Counted from the stretch's first letter, positions 1 through 6,010 are shown. The stretch is 11,816 nt of DNA from JAKFVC01 sp040386595 (GCA_040386595.1 JAZKFE010000351.1:1-11816); one strand, 5' to 3'. Program-made: numbers and translations. Notes: a model not told the origin generated them from the letters alone.

Positions 1-222
1 CGCATCGCGGCGAGTTTCACCGACTTTCGTTTGCGATGAACTTCACGCTGCGCTGGCCGGCCGGTTCGGAGGAGCACCACCCGTTGAAGTGATGACCCGG
101 ACGACACGCATTGCTTGATCGCCGGCGTGAAAGTGGATCTCAACAACGGCTGGCAACCGATCGACTCGCGAATTTCGCCACTGTTCATGGAAATTGACGG
201 CTATTTGAATTCGACGAGGTAG
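1..222 (+). pseudogene. 3' tail of a rightward gene, possibly frameshifted
   Basis: Two short open stretches read like consecutive pieces of one protein. Positions 3-92 (third frame) encode 29 residues ending in EEHHPLK before a TGA at 90-92. Positions 88-222 (first frame) then read from SDDPDDTHCLIAG to GYLNSTR before a TAG at 220-222. The second piece has no credible start codon and overlaps the convergent gene's 3' end by about 20 bp. Either the gene really ends at 92 and the rest is chance, or one frame change near 85-95 has split the C-terminus. I do not recognise the family. The 5' part lies outside the window. Confidence 0.3.
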
Positions 223-1844
223 CGATAGACGACGGTCGAGACCGGGCCGATTTCCATTCCTGTTAAGGGCAGTCGTGGCTTGACGCTTTCCGCAGGCAGG
301 TCATCACCGTGCTTCTCGATTCTGCCGTAGCGAAGTTTGGTGGCATACCAACGGCCTTTCGGTGACTGTTCCACCTTGTCGATAATCCTGGTCAAATTGT
401 GCCAGGCCAGGCGATCCTTCGAGTAGTGAATTTCCTGTCTGAGCACCAGATAGTCTTTCTCGGGAGCGATCCAGAAGAAGAGGTCGTTCCCGATGGTGGT
501 CTCCACACGGATGTTGAGCAAGACAGTCCCTGGCGGCCCCAATCGCGGATGCCGATCGAGTGTGACATGGCAATCAGGATTATCGATCGGGGAAGGGGTC
601 TTGGCTTCCATGAGTTCAGCCGGATAGCCGACGCGGTTAGGCAACAAGCCGTTGTAGAATTGTTGCGTCGGAGTAAACGTCAGCCCCGCGATTTGCTGCT
701 TCCACCACTCGGCACGGTCGACGTCCTCGGCGCGCGTGATCTGTCCGGCTCGGACCTTCCGAGTGATTTCAAACAAGTCCTCTGGTTTGGCTTCTTCGAG
801 TCGCACATCCCGGCCATCGTCGCGTCCTCGGATTGCTTGGTAGATTTCGGAGAAGTCTTTTTCGGGAAGGGAAGCCAATACGGTCATGGAAAACGGTTCA
901 AACGGTTTTTTCCGAGCCTGAACATACGCAGTCAAAAACGTCTTGATTTCCTCGCCATTCTCGGTCTTACGGCTGCGTCGTTGGTCGACTATCGGAGCGT
1001 TGCGAGGGACGCCCAGTGCGTAAATGTCGGATGGCCCCGTTTCCGGATAGTCGATGACCACCGTTTGCTCGACCGCTGGGTTATTGGGTGACAATCTCTC
1101 GGTGGTCCGCAGTTGCACTGGCAACTGAGTTTCGGGATCGACTCGGACGATCATCAGAAACTCTTGGGGAGGATTTCGGCAGTCAAACTTGAACTCGATC
1201 CAGCGGCGGTTTCCGTCCTGCACCTCGCTTCGAGTGCGTCCGACAATCTTGATCGGGGTTCGGGACAGCTTCAGCTCATCGTCCCCTCCCGCGATGAGCC
1301 CCAGCAATGTGTCCAAGAAATCGATGCCGACATCTTGGTCACGAGTCTGCCAGAGGCTTAATGATTTCGTTCGAGGGTCATAGTCGTAACACACTTGGCG
1401 GGCGAGGTCGATGAAATGCGCCGTTTGCCCCATGCGCCCTGCCGCGACCTTATGTTCGACAGAGACCCACGTTTCACGCGTTTCAGGAGCGGGATGCCCA
1501 TTGGGAACAGCGGTGCCCTTGGGGGTTTGAAAGGTAAATCGCACCCACGGCTTTGACCGCACTGTCTTCGCCACCTGAGCCCAAGCATCGCGACTTCCAA
1601 ACGCTACGAACAATGCGGCCAGCACCAAAGTTGCCAGCCCGACGGCGATCGAGGACCGCATGAACTGTCGCCGAGAGGCTCGTGGCGTCACTGGTCGGGA
1701 CGGCACTCTCTGTGACTCCGGTTGTCGAAGAAACTCTTGCAGTCGCGCTTCGAGTTTTTGCTCGATGTCGAGCGAGACTGCAACTCGCGAAAACTGCTCA
1801 AGGGCGGCATCGACCGTCGGCAATCGTCCCTTTTCATGGCTCAT
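201..1844 (-). CDS. Membrane-anchored probable anti-sigma/sensor partner of the ECF sigma factor
   Basis: A 547-residue protein with three parts. Residues 1-57 form a charged, probably cytoplasmic segment (LEARLQEFLRQ region). A single hydrophobic helix covers about 64-82. A large extracytoplasmic region follows from about 90. The helix is preceded by a twin-arginine-like SRRQFMR (58-64) and followed by AWA (87-89), a possible cleavage site. The outer region starts with a KPWVRFTFQT strand and has a periodic beta-rich look reminiscent of LolA/RseB-type folds, perhaps in two halves (about 95-280 and 390-547). That fold assignment is inference. The ATG start overlaps the sigma-factor stop by 4 bp (1841-1844), so the two are translationally coupled. 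A short cytoplasmic N-terminus, one TM helix and a big outer sensor encoded directly after an ECF gene is the usual layout of a membrane anti-sigma factor. No ZAS zinc motif is visible, so the anti-sigma role rests on context. Confidence 0.7.
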   Translation of the reverse strand: MSHEKGRLPTVDAALEQFSRVAVSLDIEQKLEARLQEFLRQPESQRVPSRPVTPRASRRQFMRSSIAVGLATLVLAALFVAFGSRDAWAQVAKTVRSKPWVRFTFQTPKGTAVPNGHPAPETRETWVSVEHKVAAGRMGQTAHFIDLARQVCYDYDPRTKSLSLWQTRDQDVGIDFLDTLLGLIAGGDDELKLSRTPIKIVGRTRSEVQDGNRRWIEFKFDCRNPPQEFLMIVRVDPETQLPVQLRTTERLSPNNPAVEQTVVIDYPETGPSDIYALGVPRNAPIVDQRRSRKTENGEEIKTFLTAYVQARKKPFEPFSMTVLASLPEKDFSEIYQAIRGRDDGRDVRLEEAKPEDLFEITRKVRAGQITRAEDVDRAEWWKQQIAGLTFTPTQQFYNGLLPNRVGYPAELMEAKTPSPIDNPDCHVTLDRHPRLGPPGTVLLNIRVETTIGNDLFFWIAPEKDYLVLRQEIHYSKDRLAWHNLTRIIDKVEQSPKGRWYATKLRYGRIEKHGDDLPAESVKPRLPLTGMEIGPVSTVVYRYLVEFK

Positions 1845-2410
1845 CGATCGTTCTCCTGCAAAAGCGGTGTCGAAATGGAACTAGCCGAGTTCCAGCCGCG
1901 CGGGGCCAGACGTCCGAGCATTTGGCGAAGTCGTTCTTTCCCGCGGTCAAGGTGCTCGCGGACGGTCTCGGTTCCGCAGCCCAGAGCGGCTGCGATGGTG
2001 GCGTTCGATTCCCCTTGAATGAATCGCATCACGACCGCTGTCGCCTGATTTGGCGACAGTCGCGAGATGGCCTCCATGACGATTTCAAGCGTCTCGTGCT
2101 CGATCGCGTCATCCACCGGAAGCGGTTGAGCGGACGGCAGGGATTCCGCGATCGGGGCCACATCCACACGTTCATTGCCGCGTCGACTCTGGCGAAATTG
2201 ATCGATCGCGGCGTCCGCACAGATTTTCAAAATCAATGCCTGCGGAGTGGGATGGCGTTCAATCCGAGCCCGTTGCTGCCAAGCGGTGGTCAAGGCTTTT
2301 TGTAGAGCGTCTTCGGCATCCTGTGAGTGACGCAGAACTCGCCATACGGTCTCGAACATCCGTCGCTTTATCGGTGCAATGAGACCGGCAAAACTGTTGT
2401 CTCTGTCCAC
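1841..2410 (-). CDS. RNA polymerase sigma factor, ECF subfamily
   Basis: A 189-residue protein with the two ECF sigma-70 regions. Sigma2 spans about residues 8-78; the core-binding/-10 segment DAEDALQKALTTAW is at 31-44. Sigma4 spans about 108-165: LSPNQATAVVMRF at 118-130, then a helix-turn-helix around NATIAAALGCGTETVREHL (136-154) that would read the -35 element. The linker (about 79-107) is short. A C-terminal tail of about 24 residues (166-189) follows sigma4 and resembles no domain I know. The start is GTG at 2410. AGGAG lies six bases upstream, which fixes this start. The stop codon overlaps the start of the membrane partner by 4 bp. The protein would direct RNA polymerase to a stress or envelope regulon when released by that partner. 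The exact ECF group cannot be set by eye. Confidence 0.93.
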   Translation of the reverse strand: MDRDNSFAGLIAPIKRRMFETVWRVLRHSQDAEDALQKALTTAWQQRARIERHPTPQALILKICADAAIDQFRQSRRGNERVDVAPIAESLPSAQPLPVDDAIEHETLEIVMEAISRLSPNQATAVVMRFIQGESNATIAAALGCGTETVREHLDRGKERLRQMLGRLAPRGWNSASSISTPLLQENDR

Positions 2411-2413
2411 GCT

Positions 2414-2420
2414 GAACTCC
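2414..2420 (-). promoter_or_regulatory. Shine-Dalgarno for the ECF sigma factor
   Basis: On the minus strand the sequence reads AGGAG-TTCAGC-GTG, a strong ribosome site six bases before the GTG at 2410-2408. It decides in favour of a GTG start, since no ATG is suitably placed. Confidence 0.7.
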
Positions 2421-2579
2421 TGACGGATCGACCCTTCAAACGGGCTTGAGCTTGCCGCAAGCAGTCATTCACCGCACGACGCAGCACGAGTATACCGTTC
2501 CAACTCCGCCAATCCGGGGACGCGAAATGTCTTCTGTTGCGAGAAAAAGTGCATCCTGCCGTCGGACGCTCGGCCTCCT

Positions 2580-2729
2580 GCGTCGACTGAGAGACAAAGG
2601 ACAGGCTCCAATTTCACACTGGGAGACACCAAGCTCATGCACCGTCCAAAGAACAAAAAAGCCAAAACTCGGAATGAGTTATGGCTTTTTAAAGTGGATG
2701 CAAGAGGACACCAATAGAAATTTTTGTCG
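2580..2729. repeat. Direct repeat copy 1 (about 150 bp, intergenic)
   Basis: This copy aligns end to end with 3951-4103 with only small indels and scattered substitutions. Shared blocks include CAAAGGACAGGC, CCAATTTCAC, CTGGGAGA, CCAAAGAACAAAAAA, GAATGAGTTATGGCTTTTT and GCAAGAGGAC. Similarity may extend weakly left to about 2551 (GCATCCTGCC against GCGTCCTGCA). The copy lies downstream of the secretin-like gene and upstream of the sigma gene. I see no open reading frame in it supported in both copies. It contains the hairpin annotated separately. The two copies flank one gene, so it may be a dispersed intergenic element or the footprint of a duplication or insertion. Confidence 0.85.
2656..2690. 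terminator. Bidirectional terminator-like hairpin in repeat copy 1
   Basis: AAAAAGCCAAAACTC (2656-2670) pairs with GAGTTATGGCTTTTT (2676-2690) around loop GGAAT, with one A-A mismatch. The A-run on the left and T-run on the right give a U-tract on either strand. It lies about 235 bp past the stop of the secretin-like gene and could end that transcript. Confidence 0.7.
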
Positions 2730-2924
2730 CAGGTGTGTCTGCTAGGGACGACCGTGGTCAGTCCCTGGTTTGTCAGATTAGGGCCTGACGTGGTCGAGGC
2801 TCGGCTTGCAACCCGAGGCCGGCGTCGGTCAATGAATCGCCGGAGCGGCCAAACCCACAATTCGGCGCGTCGGTTGATGTGACCGATGCGAACGGATCGC
2901 TTTCAAACTCTGCGACGCGATTGT
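2730..2924. other. Intergenic stretch without a convincing gene
   Basis: This is the remainder between repeat copy 1 and the secretin-like stop codon. It holds one short hairpin, GGGAC-GACC-GT-GGTC-A-GTCCC at 2745-2765, without a T-tract. The short open frames here have no family-like content. Confidence 0.5.
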
Positions 2925-3800
2925 TCAACGGTTTTTCACTGGCGACGGCGTCAGCGTGAAGAGCGTGACGCATGGTTCGCCGGGTGGGGCCGCTGCATCG
3001 ACTTTTGTTTTCGATTTGCCCGGGTCTGTCGAGTGCAGCGCGACGACGATCGTTTCACCCAGGTTCAGCTCGACCTGCTTTTCCACTCTGCGGGTCGTGA
3101 GGCCGGGGACGGTGAACCCAGTGGTGACCACGGCGTATTCGAGGTTTCGCTGCGACGACTCGGCCTGAAATTCCAACCGTAGACGATTGGCATCAAGGTG
3201 AGACGCAACGAACTCGCAGCGATTTCCGAACTTTTTCCATTGGATCGTCGTGTTGTCCCCTTGCTGCGGAACGGGAACGGGGAACTCCCCGCCGGTGTGA
3301 AAACTCGCCGGTCGGCCGCACGGCGCCACGATTGATGTATCGCAAATCGACTTCACCCCGTCGGCCTCACGGATTTGCTTATTCAACTCGGCGGTGTCTT
3401 TGCAGAGCGAACTTACAATACCGTGATCGGTCAGCGGCTGGGTTCCGAGCTTCGACAGCTCGGCCGCGACCTTCGCCGGAATCTCCAGCACGCGAAATCG
3501 AAATTCGATCTGGTTCGGCCTGCCGGTCAGCTCGCGAAGCTGATCGAGTTGCTTTTGCAGCTCTGCAATCTGGCGGCTGAGTTCCTTCGCTTCTTCGGGA
3601 GTTCGAAGATTCACCTGCCCGCCGGCGCCGATCCCGGTCGCTCTCTCCTCGAGTTGGCTTGCCGCGCCGAGTTGCTCGATCGCCTGCTGAATGAAGTCGC
3701 GGGTCGACCTCCCGGGAGCATCCGGCCGGGGCTCGTCGCCGCTCGCGACGGCGGACAGACAGAGCACGAACATTGCCGAAATGCGCCATTTTGCGGACAT
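2925..3800 (-). CDS. Secreted stand-alone secretin-domain protein, shortened
   Basis: A 291-residue protein. Residues 1-22 are a signal peptide (KWR, then a hydrophobic core FVLCLSAVA). A predicted coiled coil lies at about 69-92 (AKELSRQIAELQKQLDQL). A small alpha/beta part follows at about 97-150 (QIEFRFRVLEIP). Then come hallmarks of the type II/III secretion and CpaC secretin core: APCGRPASFHTGGEFPVPVP (159-178), QWKKFGNRCEFVA (187-199), and VPGLTTRRVEKQVELNLGET (231-250). In pilus and type II secretins these are followed by the conserved outer-gate segment (an IPxLGxLF-type motif). Here a 37-residue unrelated tail ending VTLFTLTPSPVKNR replaces it. Full secretins are well over 400 residues, so this is a short relative without the usual N-domain series. 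No other secretion gene is nearby. The ATG at 3800 is chosen over an upstream in-frame start at 3926 because GGGAGG sits six to seven bases before it and it opens a proper signal peptide. The exact role is unknown. Confidence 0.72.
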   Translation of the reverse strand: MSAKWRISAMFVLCLSAVASGDEPRPDAPGRSTRDFIQQAIEQLGAASQLEERATGIGAGGQVNLRTPEEAKELSRQIAELQKQLDQLRELTGRPNQIEFRFRVLEIPAKVAAELSKLGTQPLTDHGIVSSLCKDTAELNKQIREADGVKSICDTSIVAPCGRPASFHTGGEFPVPVPQQGDNTTIQWKKFGNRCEFVASHLDANRLRLEFQAESSQRNLEYAVVTTGFTVPGLTTRRVEKQVELNLGETIVVALHSTDPGKSKTKVDAAAPPGEPCVTLFTLTPSPVKNR

Positions 3801-3950
3801 GACAGACCTCCCTGGATTTGAGAACCAGCGACCGGGGCGGGATGTATCACATGTTTGGCATGCGGTCAACGGCGTTCGGCCTCCGTGTCGGGAAGGATGT
3901 GAGCGTCCTGCATCGGTTCGACACATCGAAGCAGTTTTGCGTCAGTGTGT
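3801..3950. other. Leader region of the secretin-like gene
   Basis: This holds the ribosome site of the secretin-like gene (GGGAGG on the minus strand, 3807-3812) and presumably its promoter. I found no clear -35/-10 pair. It includes a small inverted motif TTCGA-CACA-TCGAA at 3917-3930, inside the block shared with the third repeat copy. Confidence 0.4.
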
Positions 3951-4103
3951 GCGTCTATCGGAGAGGCAAAGGACAGGCATCCAATTTCACTCTGGGAGAT
4001 ACCAGGCTCAGACTACCGCCCAAAGAACAAAAAAAGCCATAACTCAGAATGAGTTATGGCTTTTTTAAGTGGAGGCAAGAGGACGCCAGTTGAACTTTTT
4101 CGA
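3951..4103. repeat. Direct repeat copy 2 (about 150 bp, intergenic)
   Basis: This is the better-preserved partner of 2580-2729, in the same orientation, upstream of the secretin-like gene. Its left neighbour TCCTGCATCGGTTCGACACA (3905-3924) also matches the third, fragmentary copy at 5895-5914. Its right end (GTGGAGGCAAGAGGAC, then GTTGAAC) resembles the plus-strand image of a tRNA 3' end. Confidence 0.85.
4030..4066. terminator. Strong bidirectional terminator-like hairpin in repeat copy 2
   Basis: AAAAAAGCCATAACTC (4030-4045) and GAGTTATGGCTTTTTT (4051-4066) are perfectly complementary over 16 bp around loop AGAAT. A-run and T-run flanks make it terminator-like on both strands. On the minus strand it lies about 190 bp beyond the stop of the SDR gene and would insulate the secretin-like gene from it. 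Confidence 0.75.
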
Positions 4104-4256
4104 CTGGCCCTCTGCGGCTGGGATGCCGGATTGCGACGGCATATGGATGACGGAAAGCCCAAGCAAGAGTGAAGGTTAGGAGACTCGCCGACTTTTTAAA
4201 GGGTGAGAACAGTGCCCCTCCGCCTGCCCCCGGGCGACAGGCGCGAGGCGTCCCGA
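4104..4256. other. Intergenic stretch downstream of the SDR
   Basis: No gene is recognised. Nothing here resembles an SDR C-terminus, so a displaced remnant of a replaced SDR is not visible. Confidence 0.5.
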
Positions 4257-5126
4257 TCAGCGTGGACGATGCTGCTGGATGAGCTTCGCGAACCGCCGCA
4301 GACCGATCGCATCAGCAGCGGATGGCGACATGGCGTTCACGAACGTGAGCATTTTGAGCATCCAGCCGCCCATGATGTGGGCCCGACGTCGCTTGCGGAT
4401 CGTGGCGAGGATCTCGCGCGCGACCACGTCGGGTTCGCAGAGGGCGACGCCCATCTTGCGCCACATTTCGAAAAATGGGGACTCCGACTCGGTGTTGGAG
4501 GGCACAGGCCCGAAGAAAGAAAGCACCACGTCGGTCCCGGCAAGCTCGCGGTTGGCGCCTTGCACGTAGCTCGCCAGCGCGCCGCGGGTCGCCGCGTAGG
4601 CGCTCATGAACGGCAGCGCTACCCGGCCGTCCATGGCGCCGCCGATGTGGACAACCACTCCGCCGCCAGCTTGCTTGCGCAGCCCAGGCAGGAATGCCTG
4701 GGTCACGAAGATGGGCCCCTTCACGTTGACCGCGAGCAGCTCGTCGACGTCGGCCGACGTGTAGTCCTCAATGGCCTTGCGCGGCGAGACGCCCGCGAGG
4801 TTCACCACCGCATCGATCCGGCCGAGGTGCTCGAAGGCCGCCGCCGCCAGCTTCTCGAGGCTCGCCCGATCGGTGACGTCCGCGCGCAGGTAAATCGCCG
4901 AACCGTCGCTCCGGCCGGTCAGCGCGGCGGCATCGTGCTCGCGCCGCGCCGCGAGCACCAACCGGAAGCCCTCGGCCGCGAGGAGCCTGGCCAGCGCGTG
5001 ACCAAGTCCTCCGGTCACCCCGATGAGAACGGCGGTGGGTGCATCCATGCCCTGCTTTCCAGCGGTGGGCACGGTTCCGGTGGCGACACCGGTGATCACA
5101 GGGGTCTTTCCATTCAGTTTCGTCAT
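4257..5126 (-). CDS. SDR-family protein with degenerate active site and chimeric N-terminus
   Basis: A 289-residue classical-type short-chain dehydrogenase/reductase. The nucleotide-binding GxxxGxG is at 36-42 (GVTGGLG), ADVTD at 82-86, a variant NNAG motif as NLAG at 109-112, and the structural Asn in LAVNVKG at 134. The Tyr of the YxxxK motif is Y177 (YAATR), but the Lys is Arg181. The Ser expected 13 residues before the Tyr is absent: GGAM (162-165) stands there. Two of four catalytic residues are therefore missing, and oxidoreductase activity is doubtful. Residues 1-24 (KLNGKTPVITGVATG) read like the first strand and glycine loop of a different SDR, placed before a complete SDR that could start at Met27 (5048). 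GC is high: 42 of 60 bases at 4741-4800, against 30 of 60 inside rrf2 at 5461-5520. The gene follows rrf2 by 60 bp, with AAAGGA seven bases before the ATG at 5126. Substrate unknown. Confidence 0.85.
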   Translation of the reverse strand: MTKLNGKTPVITGVATGTVPTAGKQGMDAPTAVLIGVTGGLGHALARLLAAEGFRLVLAARREHDAAALTGRSDGSAIYLRADVTDRASLEKLAAAAFEHLGRIDAVVNLAGVSPRKAIEDYTSADVDELLAVNVKGPIFVTQAFLPGLRKQAGGGVVVHIGGAMDGRVALPFMSAYAATRGALASYVQGANRELAGTDVVLSFFGPVPSNTESESPFFEMWRKMGVALCEPDVVAREILATIRKRRRAHIMGGWMLKMLTFVNAMSPSAADAIGLRRFAKLIQQHRPR

Positions 5127-5151
5127 CTCGTGTTCCTTTTGTTGGGTATTG

Positions 5152-5168
5152 GATACTACAATAGTATC
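5152..5168. promoter_or_regulatory. Rrf2-type operator before the SDR gene
   Basis: GATACTACAATAGTATC is a palindrome with 7-bp arms and a 3-bp centre. It shares GATAC-N7-GTATC with the site upstream of rrf2 and overlaps the -10 box of the SDR promoter. It is the natural target for the adjacent Rrf2 regulator and suggests repression. Binding is inferred. Confidence 0.75.
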
Positions 5169-5190
5169 TATTTAGAGCAAAAAAAGTCAA
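5161..5190 (-). promoter_or_regulatory. Promoter of the SDR gene
   Basis: On the minus strand TTGACT (5190-5185) and TACTAT (5166-5161) are separated by 18 bp. The -35 overlaps the rrf2 stop codon and the -10 lies inside the operator. The SDR gene can therefore be transcribed on its own as well as by read-through from rrf2. Confidence 0.6.
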
Positions 5191-5612
5191 CCGGACCTGG
5201 TCCTGATTTTGGACACCACATCCGCCAACGTCGTCTGCCTCAGCTCCCTACGGACGGCATCCTGAGTGCAAACCAGCACTTCGCTCATGACTTCCTTGAT
5301 GTTACAGCTCACGACACACTCCTTCGTTTTGGGATAGGCATGGATGGCAAAAGCATCTGGAGGGTTTACCGCCGAGTAGATGTCGAAGAGGGAAATACTC
5401 TTTGGGCTTCGTGCCAGGCCATAACCACCCGACTTACCAACAGTCGTCTTAGCCAGCTTCGCCTTCGAGAGTTTAACGAGGATTCTCTTAACGAAAACCG
5501 GGTTCGCATTCACGCTGCCAGCGAGAATTTCCGACGTGAAAACTCCGTCGTGATGTGCGATTGCCGCCATTACGTGGACGGCGATCGAAAATTGAGTGTT
5601 TACTGAAGCCAT
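5187..5612 (-). CDS. Rrf2-family transcriptional regulator
   Basis: A 141-residue protein, the usual Rrf2 length. A winged helix-turn-helix covers about residues 8-68. The recognition region NPVFVKRILVKLSKAKL (37-53) is followed by the wing KSGGYGLAR (60-68), the family signature. A dimerisation helix covers about 105-128. Cysteines 99, 103 and 115 are present, but their spacing and the ECVVSCNIKEVM context resemble the YwnA-like group more than the iron-sulfur IscR/NsrR groups, so a cluster is not assumed. They could be redox-sensitive. The ATG start at 5612 sits only five bases from an operator that covers the -10 box, indicating autoregulation. The SDR gene, with the same operator, is the obvious target. 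There is no Shine-Dalgarno before the ATG, and promoter spacing predicts a leaderless transcript. GC is lower than in the SDR. Confidence 0.9.
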   Translation of the reverse strand: MASVNTQFSIAVHVMAAIAHHDGVFTSEILAGSVNANPVFVKRILVKLSKAKLAKTTVGKSGGYGLARSPKSISLFDIYSAVNPPDAFAIHAYPKTKECVVSCNIKEVMSEVLVCTQDAVRRELRQTTLADVVSKIRTRSG

Positions 5613-5617
5613 GACTA

Positions 5618-5634
5618 GATACTATATTCGTATC
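5618..5634. promoter_or_regulatory. Rrf2-type operator before rrf2
   Basis: GATACTATATTCGTATC has the same GATAC-N7-GTATC frame as the site at 5152-5168. An overlapping 12-bp palindrome ATCCATATGGAT (5632-5643) follows. The operator covers the -10 box and ends five bases before the start codon, so bound regulator would block initiation. Confidence 0.75.
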
Positions 5635-5647
5635 CATATGGATGCAA
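5619..5647 (-). promoter_or_regulatory. Promoter of rrf2 (predicted leaderless)
   Basis: On the minus strand TTGCAT (5647-5642) and TAGTAT (5624-5619) have a 17-bp spacer. Six bases (CTAGTC) separate the -10 from the ATG, so the predicted start of transcription falls on the A of the start codon. Confidence 0.55.
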
Positions 5648-5892
5648 GAGCCGCGTGACGGCAAGGCACAGGACGGCGAAGAGAAGGAAGTGATTGAAAA
5701 GGGCGGTGCGGTGCGGATGGTCGAGAAAGGCGTCCTCGCCCGCCTCACGGCCAAATTGGCTGACACTTGCAGGGCCAAAGCTCAGAAAGAGTACAGCCAC
5801 AGCGACTTGCTGGTGTTCGTTAATTAGGCCGAGACGGCATTGAATGTGGACATTGAGGATATCGTCCGAGCAAATGGCGAAATTCAAACTTT
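5648..5892. other. Intergenic stretch upstream of rrf2, small ORFs only
   Basis: Overlapping open frames exist on both strands: 61 codons at 5642-5827 plus, and up to 106 codons on the minus strand. Neither has a family-like sequence or a ribosome site. The minus frame contains a hydrophobic run (FNHFLLFAVLCLAV) that could be a remnant of a membrane protein. I do not call a gene here. Confidence 0.4.
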
Positions 5893-6010
5893 GCAACCTG
5901 CATCGGTCCGACACACCGAAGTATCGACAGCGCAAGATGAAATGCCATCACTAAGTTCACCGCTATTACCGAGGGTTTATCAAAGGAGGCAAGGGGACAA
6001 TTGAACTCTG
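5893..6010. repeat. Fragmentary third copy of the intergenic repeat
   Basis: Two blocks match the copy 2 region: CCTGCATCGGTCCGACACAC at 5897-5916, close to 3907-3926, and GGAGGCAAGGGGACAATTGAAC at 5985-6006, close to 4071-4095. The hairpin and CAAAGGACAGG parts between them are missing or replaced by unrelated sequence. It supports a mobile or recurrent element rather than a simple local duplication. Confidence 0.5.

Noticed and set aside
399..1091. A 230-codon plus-strand open frame
   Set aside because: It lies wholly inside the anti-sigma candidate on the other strand, shows no family resemblance, and is explained by the codon bias of that gene.
2580..4103. Insertion sequence or composite transposon made by the direct repeats
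   Set aside because: There is no transposase and no terminal inverted repeats or target duplications that I can see, so only 'repeat' is supported.
4203..5606. A 467-codon plus-strand open frame
   Set aside because: It runs antisense through the SDR and rrf2 genes. Its His/Arg/Gly-rich composition is typical of the shadow of a GC-rich gene, and the minus-strand proteins match known families.
5187..5612. Iron-sulfur cluster in the Rrf2 protein
   Set aside because: Three cysteines are present (99, 103, 115), but their spacing does not match the IscR or NsrR ligand pattern, and the surrounding residues fit the cluster-free YwnA-like group.
5642..5827. A 61-codon plus-strand frame divergent from rrf2
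   Set aside because: It has no ribosome site, starts within the rrf2 promoter palindrome, and is not recognisable. It cannot be excluded as a remnant.
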